Positions 45,094-56,239 of a DNA stretch of 64,000 nucleotides are shown here, one piece after another (the first letter of the stretch is position 1; each line of letters opens with the position of its first letter). The notes beneath the pieces are model-generated. The model did not search any database. It was given only the letters and a program-made list of their open reading frames with translations, and was not told where the DNA came from. The stretch is from Atherix ibis (taxonomy: Eukaryota; Arthropoda; Insecta; Diptera; Athericidae), in NCBI GenBank assembly GCA_958298945.1, contig OY282610.1:68011088-68075087 (forward strand), read 5' to 3'. The translations under genes were made by a program, and so were the position numbers.

Positions 45094-45969
45094 CGAGGTC
45101 TGTTCAAAAAGTGTCGCGAATTTTGAATTTCCGCGGGTTAGGTATATCCGATTTTCGATTTTTTATGGCGTTACGTTGGTACTCATGTCTCTCATTTATG
45201 CCGATAAATTCGGCCATTTTGAGTGTTCAGTTAATTTTTGACAGCTGCTTTGTTTGCACGTGTTTTGGCTCGTCTTCAATTTTTGCCCATTCCAAAAAAT
45301 GGATCAAAGAATCTGTTTCGGGAACAAGAAAAAGTTACAGGGGGCCGGATCTGTAGAATACGGTGGCTGCGGTATTATTAGTGTGTTGGTTTTGGCCAAA
45401 AATTCATGGTGCAAAAGCCAATTTTTGTTCTTCCACAAATCCGGGCGTTTTTTGTGGATTGCTTCGCGCAACTTACGCATAACTTGCAGGTAATATTCCT
45501 TATTGACCATTCTACCCCGTGGCAAGAACTCATGATACACCACGCTCCTGCAATCGAAGAAAACTGTAAGCAAAACCTTCACATTCGACCGAACTTGGCG
45601 CGCTTTTTTCGGTGTTGGCTCGTGTGGCAGCTTCCCTTGGGATGATTGAACTTTTGTTTCCACGTCATAACCATAAACCCATGATTCGTCATCAGTTATG
45701 ACCCTCTGGAGCAAATTTGAGTTGTCGCGGAGTCCAAAAGCTCCTTAGCAATGTTAATGCAATGCTGTTTTTGGTGGAAAATAGGCAAAAATCGAAGACG
45801 AGCCAAAACACGTGCAAGCAAAGCAGCTATCAAAAATTAACTGAACACTCAAAATGGCTGAACTTTTCGGCATAAGTGAGAGACATGAGTACCAACATAA
45901 CGCCATGAAAGTCGAATATACGTAATACGTAGAAATTCAAATTTCGCGATATTTGTTGAACAGACCTCG
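45094..45969 (-). mobile_element. Internally deleted mariner derivative with long inverted repeats, copy 2
   Basis: It is flanked by TA (45092-45093 and 45970-45971), is 876 bp long, and has the same CGAGGTCTGTTCAA ends and the same long inverted repeats (about 190 bp) as the copy at 29846-30710. Both copies have the same internal boundaries: the transposase reading enters at ..FHQKQH/FDQKQH on one side and leaves at FLFPKQIL-stop on the other. They therefore descend from one already deleted ancestor that was itself mobilised. Confidence 0.88.
45307..45780 (-). pseudogene. mariner-type transposase fragment (in copy 2)
   Basis: The - strand frame from 45714 to 45304 reads RVITDDESWVYGYDVETK (first Asp present), LLTVFFDCRSVVYHEFLP, RPDLWKNKNWLLHHEFLA and PQPPYSTDPAPCNFFLFPK. 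The segment with the second catalytic Asp (HHDNAPAH) is deleted and the third Asp is Asn. The lesions differ from those of copy 1, so the two copies decayed separately after spreading. Confidence 0.85.
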
Positions 45970-46199
45970 TAGAATAACCCTCCAAATTTCAAAACTTAGC
46001 CTTTTCCTTAATACAGTTTCTCCTCTTCTGAAGAAAATATTTTGAATTTTGTTTGCTTAAATCTGTAATAATAAAAATTTTGGTTGGTTTATTTTTTGGA
46101 ATCTGGAAGAGGGTAAGTGATTTTGACTAGAGAGTAAAAGAGATATGGTCACTTTTTTTGCTTAACCTTTCGTCCGAGTATCGGAATTTTAATATTTTT

Positions 46200-48270
46200 T
46201 TAAGAAGACGATGAGGATTTCAATACTTATTCAATCAGCTCAGAAGAGAGAATGGTCCCTGTCATCTTCTTAAGTAAAAATTATTGCACCGAGGATTTCC
46301 CCCTCCTGCCCCCTCTCTTTTCGTAAGTAAACATTTAAAAAGCTAAGAGCACATTCTCAAAACTTATTCAATCAGCTCAGAAGAGAGAAAAGTCCTTATC
46401 ATCTTCTTAAGTAAAAATTATTTCACAGAGGATTTCACCTCTCTGCTCCTCTCTTTTCCGTAAATAAACATTTAAAAAGTTAAGATGACATTTTCAAAAC
46501 TTATTCAATCACCTCAGAAGAGAGAATAGTCCTTGTCATATTCTTAAGTAAAAATTATTTCACAGAGGATTTCCCCCCTGCCCCCTCTCTTTTCCGTAAG
46601 TAAACATTTAAAAAGTTAAGAGGACATTTTCAAAACTTATTCAATCAGCTCAGAAGAGAGATTGGTCCATGTCATCTTCTTAAGTAAAAATTATTGCACA
46701 GAGGATTTCCCCCTCCTGCCCCCTCTCTTTTCCGTAAGTAAACATTTAAAAAGTTTAAGAGGACATTTTCAAAACTTATTAAATCAGCTCAGAAGAGAAA
46801 ATAATCCTTGTCATCTTCTTAAGTAAAAATTATTGCACAGAGGATTTCACCCCTCTGCCCCCTCTCTTTTCCGTAAGTAAACATTTAAAAAGTTTAAGAG
46901 GACATTTTCAAAACTTATTAAATCAGCTCAGAAGAGAAAATAATCCTTGTCATCTTCTTAAGTAAAAATTATTGCACAGAGGATTTCACCCCTCTGCCCC
47001 CTCTCTTTTCCGTAAGTAAACATTTAAAAAGTTTAAGAGGACATTCTCAAAACTTATTCAATCAGCTCAGAAGAGAGAATGGTCCCTGTCATCTTCTTAA
47101 GTAAAAATTATTGCACAGAGGATTTCACCCCTGCCCTCTTTTTTCCCATAAGTAAACATTTAAAAAGTTACGAGAACATGTTCAAAACGTATTCAATCAG
47201 CTCAGAAGAGAGATTGGTCCTTGTCATCTTCTTAAGTAAAAATGATTGCAGAGAGGATTTCCCCCTCCTGCCCCCTCTCTTTGCGTAAGTAAACATTTAA
47301 AAAGCTAAGGCACATTCTCAAAACTTATTCAATCAGCTCAGAAGAGAGAATAGTCCTTGTCATCTTCTTAAGTAAAAATTATTTCACAGAGGATTTCACC
47401 CCTCTGCTCCTCTCTTTTCCGTAAATGAACGTTTGAAAAGTTAAGATGACATTTTCAAAACTTATTCAATCAGCTCAGAAGAGAGAAAAGTCCTTGTCAT
47501 CTTCTTAAGTAAAAATTATTTCACAGAGGATTTCCCCCCCCTGCCCCCTCTCTTTTCCGTAAGTAAACATTTAAAAAGTTTAAGAGGACATTTTGAAAAC
47601 TTATTAAATCAGCTCAGAAGAGAAAATAATCCTTGTCATCTTCTTAAGTAAAAATTATTGCACAGAGGATTTCACCCCTCTGCCCCCTGTCTTTTCCGTA
47701 AGTAAACATTTAAAAAGGTAAGAACACATTCTCAAAACTTCTTCAATCAGCTCAGAAGAGAGAATGGTCCCTGTCATCTTCTTAAGTAAAAATTATTTCA
47801 CTGAGGATTTCACCCCCTGCCCCCTCTCTTTTCCGTAAGTAAACATTTAAAAAGTAAAGAGGACATTTTGAAAACTTATTAAATCAGCTCAGAAGAGAAA
47901 ATAATCCTTTTCATCTTCTTAAGTAAAAATTATTGCACAGAGGATTTCACCCCTCTGCCCCCTCTCTTTTCCGTAAGTAAACATTTAAAAAGTTAAGAAC
48001 ACATTCTCAAAACTTATTCAATCAGCTCAGAAGAGAGAATGGTCCTTGTTATCTTCTGAAGTAAAAATTATTGCACAGAGGATTTCACCCCTCTGCCCCC
48101 TCTCTTTTCCGTAAGTAAACATTTAAAAAGTTAAGAGCACATTCTCAAAGCGTATTCAATTAGCTCAGAAGAGAGAATGGTCCTTGTTATCTTCTGAAGT
48201 AAAAATTATTGCACAGAGGATTTCACCCCTCTGCCCCCTGTCTTTTCCGTAAGTAAACATTTACAAAATT
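46200..48270. repeat. Satellite array of 15 units, 135-139 bp
   Basis: The landmark CTTCTTAAGTAAAAATTATT recurs at intervals of 135-139 bp (46271, 46408, 46545, 46681, 46820, 46959, 47098, 47233, 47369, 47506, 47645, 47783, 47920, 48058, 48196). Each unit has AATCAGCTCAGAAGAGA, a C-rich segment CCCCTCTGCCCCCTCTC and TTCCGTAAGTAAACATTTAA. Two unit types occur: AAGAGAAAATAATCC (units 5, 6, 11 and 13) and AAGAGAGAATGGTCC-like. Units 5 and 6 are practically identical neighbours. Confidence 0.97.
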
Positions 48271-50892
48271 ATGAATTTTGGTATCATCCCTTTTCCGTTG
48301 GCATTCCCCATTTCGACGGGGTCACTTCACCAAGTAAATTTCCCGGAAATAAATTTCACTTTAAAAAATTTCATTAACAAAGAAAAAAAAACCAAAAACA
48401 TACGAGTTCATTGAATTGAAATTTCCATTTTCTTATTTTCAATTCAATGAATATTTTTATACTTAATAGTCAGTCGTATTTAAACGGTAAATTTTCTTAG
48501 TAAAATTTGACTAAAAAAAAAATTGTTTGTAAGAAAATCAAATTTGCTTGTGGTTTAAGAAAATTTGCTATTTTTTTCTTTTTATCTGACATTTGGCAAT
48601 TTATTAAAATGAGAAATAATTAGAAAAAAATATACTGTTTTCAAAATGTACATTGTCGTAAAAACGACATTGAAATTTTTGTATTTGCAATAATCAATAA
48701 TGATCGATATTTAACTATTATTTGCTGTTTTGTAAAATAATAACAAAAGTACTTATATAAAAGACTTTAATTAAATTTGTGGAATTTAAAAGTTTTGCGG
48801 TTAATTTGTTTCGTGTTGAATTTTCGCTTCTCTGTTTTTGATGGCGCCTTTTTCGTGTTTATTTTAAAAGATTTTTCTTGTAGTTCTCAAAGTACATACA
48901 TATCTCCCAATTTATGACATTGTGGTCCAGTCGCTTAGTAGTTGGCTTGCTTTGCTTGTTAATTTAAATTGAATTCATGCTATTTCTAAATGAGTTTTTT
49001 ATTGCTGTTAGTGGCTGAACCTTTATTGCAGTTCACTTAACAATGGCCTTCAATTCTAATTACTTTGAAATTTGCTAAATGATTTTTTTGTTGTTGCTGA
49101 AATATAATAAAAGAATATTTGCACAATAAACTGTCAGAAGGGCTAGTACCGCCATATTGACAGATTGTCAATATTAGAAGGGTGAATTCCGCCGCCATAT
49201 TGGTTTTCAATATTCGTACTTCAGATGAGAAGCTAAATACCATATGTTATTGTATGATGATGGAAAATTATGGAAAATTTCCGTGATGTTGGATGGAAAG
49301 AGGAAGGACCCTAGACCTTCATAATGACACAACATCAAATTGAACCGAAATTATGCTACCCTTAATCAAAGTTATCGTTAAATTCATCGTACATTTTCCA
49401 CTTCTGATCAAAAATAGGTGAAAATTTTATCAATTTCTTACCACTGGACAAAGTCTCAATCCGTCGTATAGCAAAAATAGATCAATTTTTATTGTTTTTT
49501 TTTTAAAAAAAAAACAAATAAAATTAAACTCTTGTAAATGGCATACACAGTAAATGACTAAAAAGATAAATGTGAAAGTCAATGTTAGTTATACTTTGTT
49601 GATGTTGGGTGGTGGGGGGAGGGGGGCGGTGGTATGGGGGGTATGGGGGGCAGGTCACATTGAAATTACTTGTATCTAAACAAAATTCTGAACTGACTAC
49701 CTTGAACGGGTGATTTATTTCTCTTTTAGCATTTGTCGTTTTGTACAATCGTTTATGAATTGAGAAAATAATTTCAATAAAAGTCAAGACAAATTTTTTT
49801 ATTATTTTCCAATTAGCAAATTTATATACCATTGAGCATTTGAAAAGGTGTAGTTAATGTGCATATGTAAGCAGTAAGGATGAAGGCGGCAATTTCAAAT
49901 TTGAAGTCAGTATTTGTAGCCACTAAAGAGGAGAGTCCGTTCAAATAATTACCTTTTGTGGAATATATAATATTGACGATATGATTTGCATAAATTTAAT
50001 TTTCTTCTGGTTACATTAATCATAAGGGGATACTACACTCGTAAATAGTCTCTTCCATTCTGGGAAGTATTCAGGTTTTATTTACAATATTTTTTTCTTG
50101 ACTGAAATAATTTTTTAAATAAACAAATCGAAATTTAGCAAATAGCATCGGGGTGGAGGGGATGTGTATTAGTATAATTGATTTTAGGAATTTATCTTTG
50201 AAAGAAATTAAACAAAATAATAATAAAAATAAGAATAATGTTCTATAAATTGGTGTTATTTTCAAATTGAAGGTCATCAAATCTATAGGATCACAGGGGA
50301 TATTGATAGTGGGTGAGGGGATCTATATAACCCGCTTCTTGCAAGTATATGAAATTATTAGAAACTTTTCGTCACACTCAACTCAACTCATTATGACATT
50401 CATTCATTATTTGTTATTTGAATTTGTAGTTTTAGTTAAACAAGATCGAGTACATTGATACCATTCGATGTGTGGATACGACTAATACGAAAAATGCCAC
50501 TTCTTAATTTATTGGGTATTATTTACTCATCGACTTATGGCAATAGGGTCCGAATACTAAGCAATGTGATAAGTGTCTAGACCTTGCGTTAAGTATATTT
50601 ATCAATATTCACCTCGAATTACGAGTACATTTGTTAAATAGAAATGAATTCGAAGAGAAATGTGAAGAGGAGAAGTAGAATATGATCAGCCACGTGCTAA
50701 CAAACAATTTACTCACATTTCAGTGTTTCTATTTTGATTGAATTTATTTTCATACATTTTTTATTTGGTATTCTAAATAATAATACCAATGAGGGCAGGG
50801 GCAGGTTTTTATCCTGAACTCAAAGCAAAAATCAGGGTTATATGATTAATACTTGGCTTAATTATGTGTAAAATCTTTGGGGTACTGGTCTC
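48271..50892. other. AT-rich intergenic sequence
   Basis: A 14-bp hairpin lies near 48408-48450 (TCATTGAATTGAAA). A G-rich block at 49605-49652 is listed separately. Short frames at 49037-49832 have no recognised domain. Confidence 0.4.
49605..49652 (+). other. G-rich block, possible G-quadruplex
   Basis: The + strand has four runs of six G within 45 bp, separated by short loops (A, CGGTGGTAT and TAT), preceded by GGGTGG. This satisfies the usual quadruplex pattern. It stands out strongly against the AT-rich context. Confidence 0.7.
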
Positions 50893-51165
50893 AATGGTAG
50901 ATGGACTCACCATCTCAGCCTGGTGATGGATCCATGGGAGGTTGACTTCTACCAATTCCAATTGTTGACGGGACATGGATGTTTTCGAGTTTACCAATAC
51001 CAATTTCAACTGAACGGTAGCCCAACATGCCGTTTTTGTGATGGACTAGTGAAGGGCCCAATTCCAAGTCACAGAAGTGTGTTGGCGATTGTTGTGGCGC
51101 TGATGCTGGACTCCAGAAAGGTTTGGCAGACTGTTGGTATCTTAGCCTGAAGGCGATTCCGTGAG
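50893..51165 (+). pseudogene. R1-like retrotransposon C-terminal fragment
   Basis: The + strand reads WTHHLSLVMDPWEVDFYQ, then LLTGHGCFRVYQYQF, PTCRFCDG and MLDSRKVWQTVGILA. This is the R1-type tail W......W....GEV.FY..Q.LTGHG.FR.YL ... P.C..C.. followed by the ML.S...W..V segment. The EHVLF.C stretch between them is deleted. It is a separate fragment from the - strand R1-like relic at 26740-28343. Confidence 0.7.
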
Positions 51166-51216
51166 GAGAACTAGAAATGTCACCAAGTGAGGTGGTTTAA
51201 GTGGGTTAAACAATGC

Positions 51217-51624
51217 ATTTTAATCATCCAAATTATCTACAAAAATGGGCATACTCAACGAAATTATCGAATCTGGGGCGCAGAAAACCCTCATAAGATT
51301 TACGAAAAACTAACGCTTTTGGATGTGGTTTATCATTGGATCGTTATGAATTCTGAACAATATCAGCACATATATTTTTATGGCCAAAATTTGAATGAGG
51401 TGAATGTGAATAAGGTTTGGTTTCAACAAGACGGCAGGATGAGTCACACAACAGGTTAAAAAATCGGTGATCGACATGTGACCTGGCCGCAAAGATCTTG
51501 CGATTTAATACCGTTGGACATTTTTCTTTGGGTTTGTTTGAAAGGAAAAGTCTATGCCAATCATTTAAGAACCTTAAGAATAACAAGGTTTGATAAGAAA
51601 TTGAGGTCGTTGATCCACTTTTAA
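51217..51624 (+). pseudogene. Tc1/mariner-type transposase relic (QQDG family)
   Basis: The frame reads NYRIWGAENPHKIYEK, a degenerate middle, VWFQQDGRMSHTTG, a stop, then VTWPQRSCDLIPLDIFLW and KGKVYANHLRTL. In this insect family the second and third acidic residues lie in FQQDGA.CHT and W.PRSCDL.PLDFFLWG, and both are readable. About 20 residues between them (including the FPGRVISR segment) are deleted, and one stop is in frame. It adjoins the R1-like fragment. Confidence 0.75.
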
Positions 51625-51639
51625 TCGGCAAAGTCATCG

Positions 51640-52605
51640 GAATTTTTCGAAATTTAAAACTAAATCGTGCTGGTCACATGAGTGATATTGTTTTATTTTT
51701 GCATAATTGTTATAGATTCAACTTTATTTTTCAATAAAAATTTACGATGTTCGATCACAATATGTGTGTTTACTTTGAGTTTAAAAATAAGACAACAGGA
51801 GATGGCTCACCTGTTATTCAGCAGCTTTTTCTTTTAGTTTTAAATAATATCCTTTTTAGAAAAATTTTTTGTGGTTTTGTTGTTATCGTAATAAATTGGT
51901 AATTCTTTTATATTCTTCTATGCCATGTTACCAGTCACCAATAACCATGGTAGAATTATTATTGTCATGATTTGTATTGATCAAAACCCAACTGGTACAT
52001 GCGTTAATCCAATCAACAACAACAAAAAGACATGACAACAACTGCCAAACAGTCAACGTATACTCAAAAAAATTATATGAAAAAATGTAAAAATCAAAAA
52101 AAATATTTTACCACCTTCCGGTTTACTCTCCTCTCCTTTGAAAGGAAAAAAATCAGTAATAAATTTGGCACAATTTCTACGCGCCTCGTAACAACATATG
52201 CAAACAGAAGGCAATAAAAAAAAATAAAAATAAAAACAAAATACCAACAAAATTTGGAACGGAATAAATAAATAAAAAGAACGAGATAAAAATAATCATC
52301 AACATTGCAAAATTGAAATTTTATTTATTTTTTTAATATCGATGACGCGGTCATCACGCAGATAATAAAAGAAGTAGCACAAACACAAATGCTCATAAAA
52401 AAATAAAAAAAATTGCGTAAACTTTAAACCTTATTCGATTTGATAATAATTTATTTGGTAAATATCCTCATTGACATATTTTGTTAAAATACTTAAAAAA
52501 GAAAAGAAACAAGAAAAGTACGGATAAATAAAAAGATTCAAAATTATTTTTAACGTTTTCGGACATAAGCACAAACGTAGACACTTTTTTGCTCATTCAG
52601 TTTTA
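51640..52605. other. AT-rich intergenic sequence
   Basis: No gene is recognised. A-rich stretches are frequent. Confidence 0.4.
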
Positions 52606-52772
52606 TCCTCTTTCTTCCTTTTTGCTACCCACATTCTTAGATTTATTCTTCTGCACTTTTTTAAACTATATTTTAAATATTTTTAATTTATCCTCTTTCT
52701 TCCTTTTTACTATCCACATTCTTAGATTTATTCTTCTGCACTTTTTTAAACTATATTTTAAATATTTTTAAT
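52606..52772. repeat. Tandem duplication, 2 x 85 bp
   Basis: TCCTCTTTCTTCCTTTTT starts at 52606 and again at 52691. The copies are nearly identical to TTTTAAATATTTTTAA. Confidence 0.9.
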
Positions 52773-52839
52773 AATAATAATTATACCTGGCCTTGACAAG
52801 ATAAAAAACATTTTTATAAGTAAAGTTAATTTTCTTTCT

Positions 52840-53620
52840 CAAAATGGGGTGCTTTCACCTCGATACACTTAGTCCAGAATTTTCCATCTAAACAATACAA
52901 TCTCTCTACTTCGTTTATTCCCTATTCGAAAATAAGAAACCATTGCTGGGAGCTAAATCTTACGAATATTGTGAATGCGGAAGCAATTCGAATCCTAGCT
53001 GATGCAATTCTGCCATGGCGATGACACAGCTGTGCCTGATGTCATTGTCTGGATGGAAATGAATCTTCTTCTTCGTCAAATGCGGACTTTCATTTCGCCA
53101 TCCCAAAACGCTGCGGCCATAACTTTGTTAGTCACTTTGGCCTTTGACTTTGATGACTGGTAAGTAGCTTTGGGCTTGGACTGTGCTGTGATGAAACATC
53201 AGCAGTTATAAATGGACGCTAAAAATCATTCGGATTGCACTTAAACGTTGCCCAATATTCTGGTAAACTTGACACATGTGATTGTTTATAGTCAATTGTA
53301 AGCAATCTTGTGGAAAATTTTCGGTTAAAATATTCTACACCCGTTCAATTGAGATGCCCACAGCCTCTGCGTTCCCGCGTACTTTTATTCATTGATTTTT
53401 TATCACCATATCCTGGATTTTTTCAATCCTTTCTCATATGGTGGGCTCATTTGGACGATCTGGAGGTTCTTTATCAAAAATGATTGTGCGAAAGCGTACC
53501 TAAATTCAGCTGTTCAATATTTTATGGTCGATATTGAAGGTTGAGAGTCCCCGTAAACTTCTCTGAGTTTCTTGATATTCCATTTTCTCTTTTGTTGTAC
53601 AATCACGTACGTTGTTCATT
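52840..53620 (-). pseudogene. Old mariner transposase relic
   Basis: On the - strand, in broken frames, the order is NIKKLREVYGDSQPSIST and IKYWTAEF (N-terminal helix-turn-helix part), EKIQDMVIKN and GNAEAVGISIERV, then HFHPDNDIRHSC (second Asp) and GFELLPHSQYS-stop-DLAPSN (third catalytic position, Asp to Asn, 34 residues later). This is the mariner arrangement. Many stops and deletions make it older than the copy at 2545-3793. Terminal repeats are not identified, so the ends are approximate. Confidence 0.7.
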
Positions 53621-53722
53621 TTAAACGTCTGTCACGAGCAAACTAAATGACGCACCTGTTTGCAAATTTGACAGGATTCTTATGAAAGATTATATTTTAG
53701 TAAAAAAGAGTGGCTTTAATAA

Positions 53723-55370
53723 TAGCAGCAATATCTTTTGCCGAGAACAGGTATTAATCATACAACCATCGTATCTTAATAATTTTTACATTATTTTTAT
53801 TTGCACAGACAATTATTTCAATTTTTTTATAGAACTCTACTATGGAAACGTGTGCAAGAATTTATCCAAAATTTCAGTGGTATTAAAAAATTCCAATTTA
53901 CCAAAAAGAAACTTTTCTTTCGAAATTGTATAAATTCGGACAAAATTCGGACATTTTTCTTGATCAAGTTTGACTACTCATTTTTTGTTTACTTTTATTT
54001 TCATAAAAACTTGTTGCGAAGAAAATATGTAAACATTTAATAGTAGCAGCAACATCTCTTGCTGAGGACAGGTATTAATCATACAACCATCGTATCTTAA
54101 TAATTTTTACATTATTTTTATTTGCACAGACAATTATTTCAATTCTTTTATAGAACTCTACTATGGAAACGTGTGCAAGAATTTATCCAAAATTTCAGTG
54201 GTATTAAAAAATTCCAATTTACCAAAAAGAAAATTTTCTTTCAAAATTGTATAAATTCGGTCAAAATTCGGAAATTTTTCTTGATTAAGTTTGACTACTC
54301 ATTTTTTTTTTACTTTTATTTTCATAAAAACTTGTTGCGAAGAAAATATGTAAACATTTAATAGTAGCAGCAACATCTCTTGCCGAGGACAGGTATTAAT
54401 CATACAACCATCATATCTTAATAATTTTTACATTATTTTTATTTGCACAGACAATTATTTCAATTTTTCATAGAACTCTCCTATGGAAACGTGTGCAAGA
54501 ATTTATCCAAAATTTCAGTGGTATTAAAAAATTCCAATTTACCAAAAAGAAACTTTTCTTTCGAAATTGTATAAATTCGGACAAAATTCGGACATTTTTC
54601 TTGATCAAGTTTGACTACTCATTTTTTGTTTACTTTTATTTTCATAAAAACTTGTTGCGAAGAAAATATGTAAACATTTAATAGTAGCAGCAACATCTCT
54701 TGCCGAGGACAGGTATTAATCATACAACCATCGTATCTTAATAATTTTTACATTATTTTTATTTGCACAGACAATTATTTCAATTCTTTTATAGAACTCT
54801 ACTATGGAAACGTGTGCAAGAATTTATCCAAAATTTCAGTGGTATTAAAAAATTCCAATTTACCAAAAAGAAAATTTTCTTTCAAAATTGTATAAATTCG
54901 GTCAAAATTCGGAAATTTTTCTTGATTAAGTTTGACTACTCATTTTTTTTTTACTTTTATTTTCATAAAAACTTGTTGCGAAGAAAATATGTAAACATTT
55001 AATAGTAGCAGCAACATCTCTTGCCGAGGACAGGTATTAATCATACAACCATCATATCTTAATAATTTTTACATTATTTTTATTTGCACAGACAATTATT
55101 TCAATTTTTCATAGAACTCTCCTATGGAAACGTGTGCAAGAATTTATCCAAAATTTCAGTGGTATTAAAAAATTCCAATTTACCAAAAAGAAACTTTTCT
55201 TTTCGAAATTGTATAAATTCGGACAAAATTCGGACATTTTTCTTGATCAAGTTTGACTACTCATTTTCTTTTTACTTTTATTTACATGAAAACTTGTTGC
55301 GTAGAAAATATGTAAATATTTAATAGTAGCAGCACCTTTAATAGTTGCCGAGGACAGGTACTAATAATAC
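53723..55370. repeat. 321-bp satellite, five units plus a partial, alternating types
   Basis: TAGCAGCA starts units at 53723, 54044, 54365, 54685, 55006 and 55327 (321, 321, 320, 321, 321 bp). Units 2 and 4 share GGTCAAAATTCGGAAATTT; units 1, 3 and 5 share GGACAAAATTCGGACATTT. The pattern is A-B-A-B-A, a 642-bp higher-order repeat. Each unit has a similar open frame of about 79 codons because 321 is a multiple of 3; I do not regard it as a gene. Confidence 0.96.
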
Positions 55371-56239
55371 ACCTGTTTGGGCTTCTCATTTAAATAAATT
55401 CGCTTATGAATTGTTTTTTCCCCTATTCAGAAAATTAGGCAGGAATACGACATAAGATCATGTTTACACGTGATTATTCTAACTATTAAAATAAAAACAA
55501 ATCACTTAACAACTAATAACACCAATAGTCAACTAAAAACCATTAAAAAAATATTCTGACTAAAAATAATTCAACAAACAAAAACTAAAAAAAACAAACA
55601 AATTAAAATAAAATCTTTGCAAAACCGTATGGCCATTATTATAAGAATTTTGTTTTCTTATTTTCTTTAATAAAAATTTACATTTGATTTACAATTTGTT
55701 CTTAAAAAAAAACTCCTTCAAATCTCAACTGAGCGTACTATTTGTAATCAGTCAATTATGTTTTGTCAAGTTCAAAATTATTCAATATTACAGAAATGGA
55801 GAAGTTAGGCTTTAAAAAATGACCATTTTTTTCTATTTTTTTATCCAAGGTTATATACAGGAATTAACAGTTTCTGTACTAATAATAAATAAAGGTGGAT
55901 CCTAATAAGTAAATATAAATATTTAACAAAATTGATATTCAAAATTGTTTACCTCTATTTTATCTACAATAGATGCAATCAAGATTATTGTAGTAAATTC
56001 GATATTTTTTTTTTGCAAAAGGAGGGAAGCCTTAATTATAATTTACTGAAAAGAAAATAAATACTTTTAGGTAAATTATGATTTAAAAAAAAAAAGAAAA
56101 TTAGCAGCGATCTGATGGAATTTTGGGATAAAAAATAGAATTTTTTCAATTCTCTCAAAGCAGTATTCTGAGTCCCATAGTGTAAAATATTTTTTCCACA
56201 TACGATATTACTTTCAATTATAAGAACAAGAGCAGCATT
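55371..56239. other. AT-rich intergenic sequence
   Basis: It separates the 321-bp and 187-bp arrays. No gene is recognised. Confidence 0.4.

Noticed and set aside
53801..55323. Five similar ~79-codon frames as a tandem gene family
   Set aside because: They follow the 321-bp satellite unit, start at the same relative place by repetition only, and lack any recognisable domain or upstream signals.
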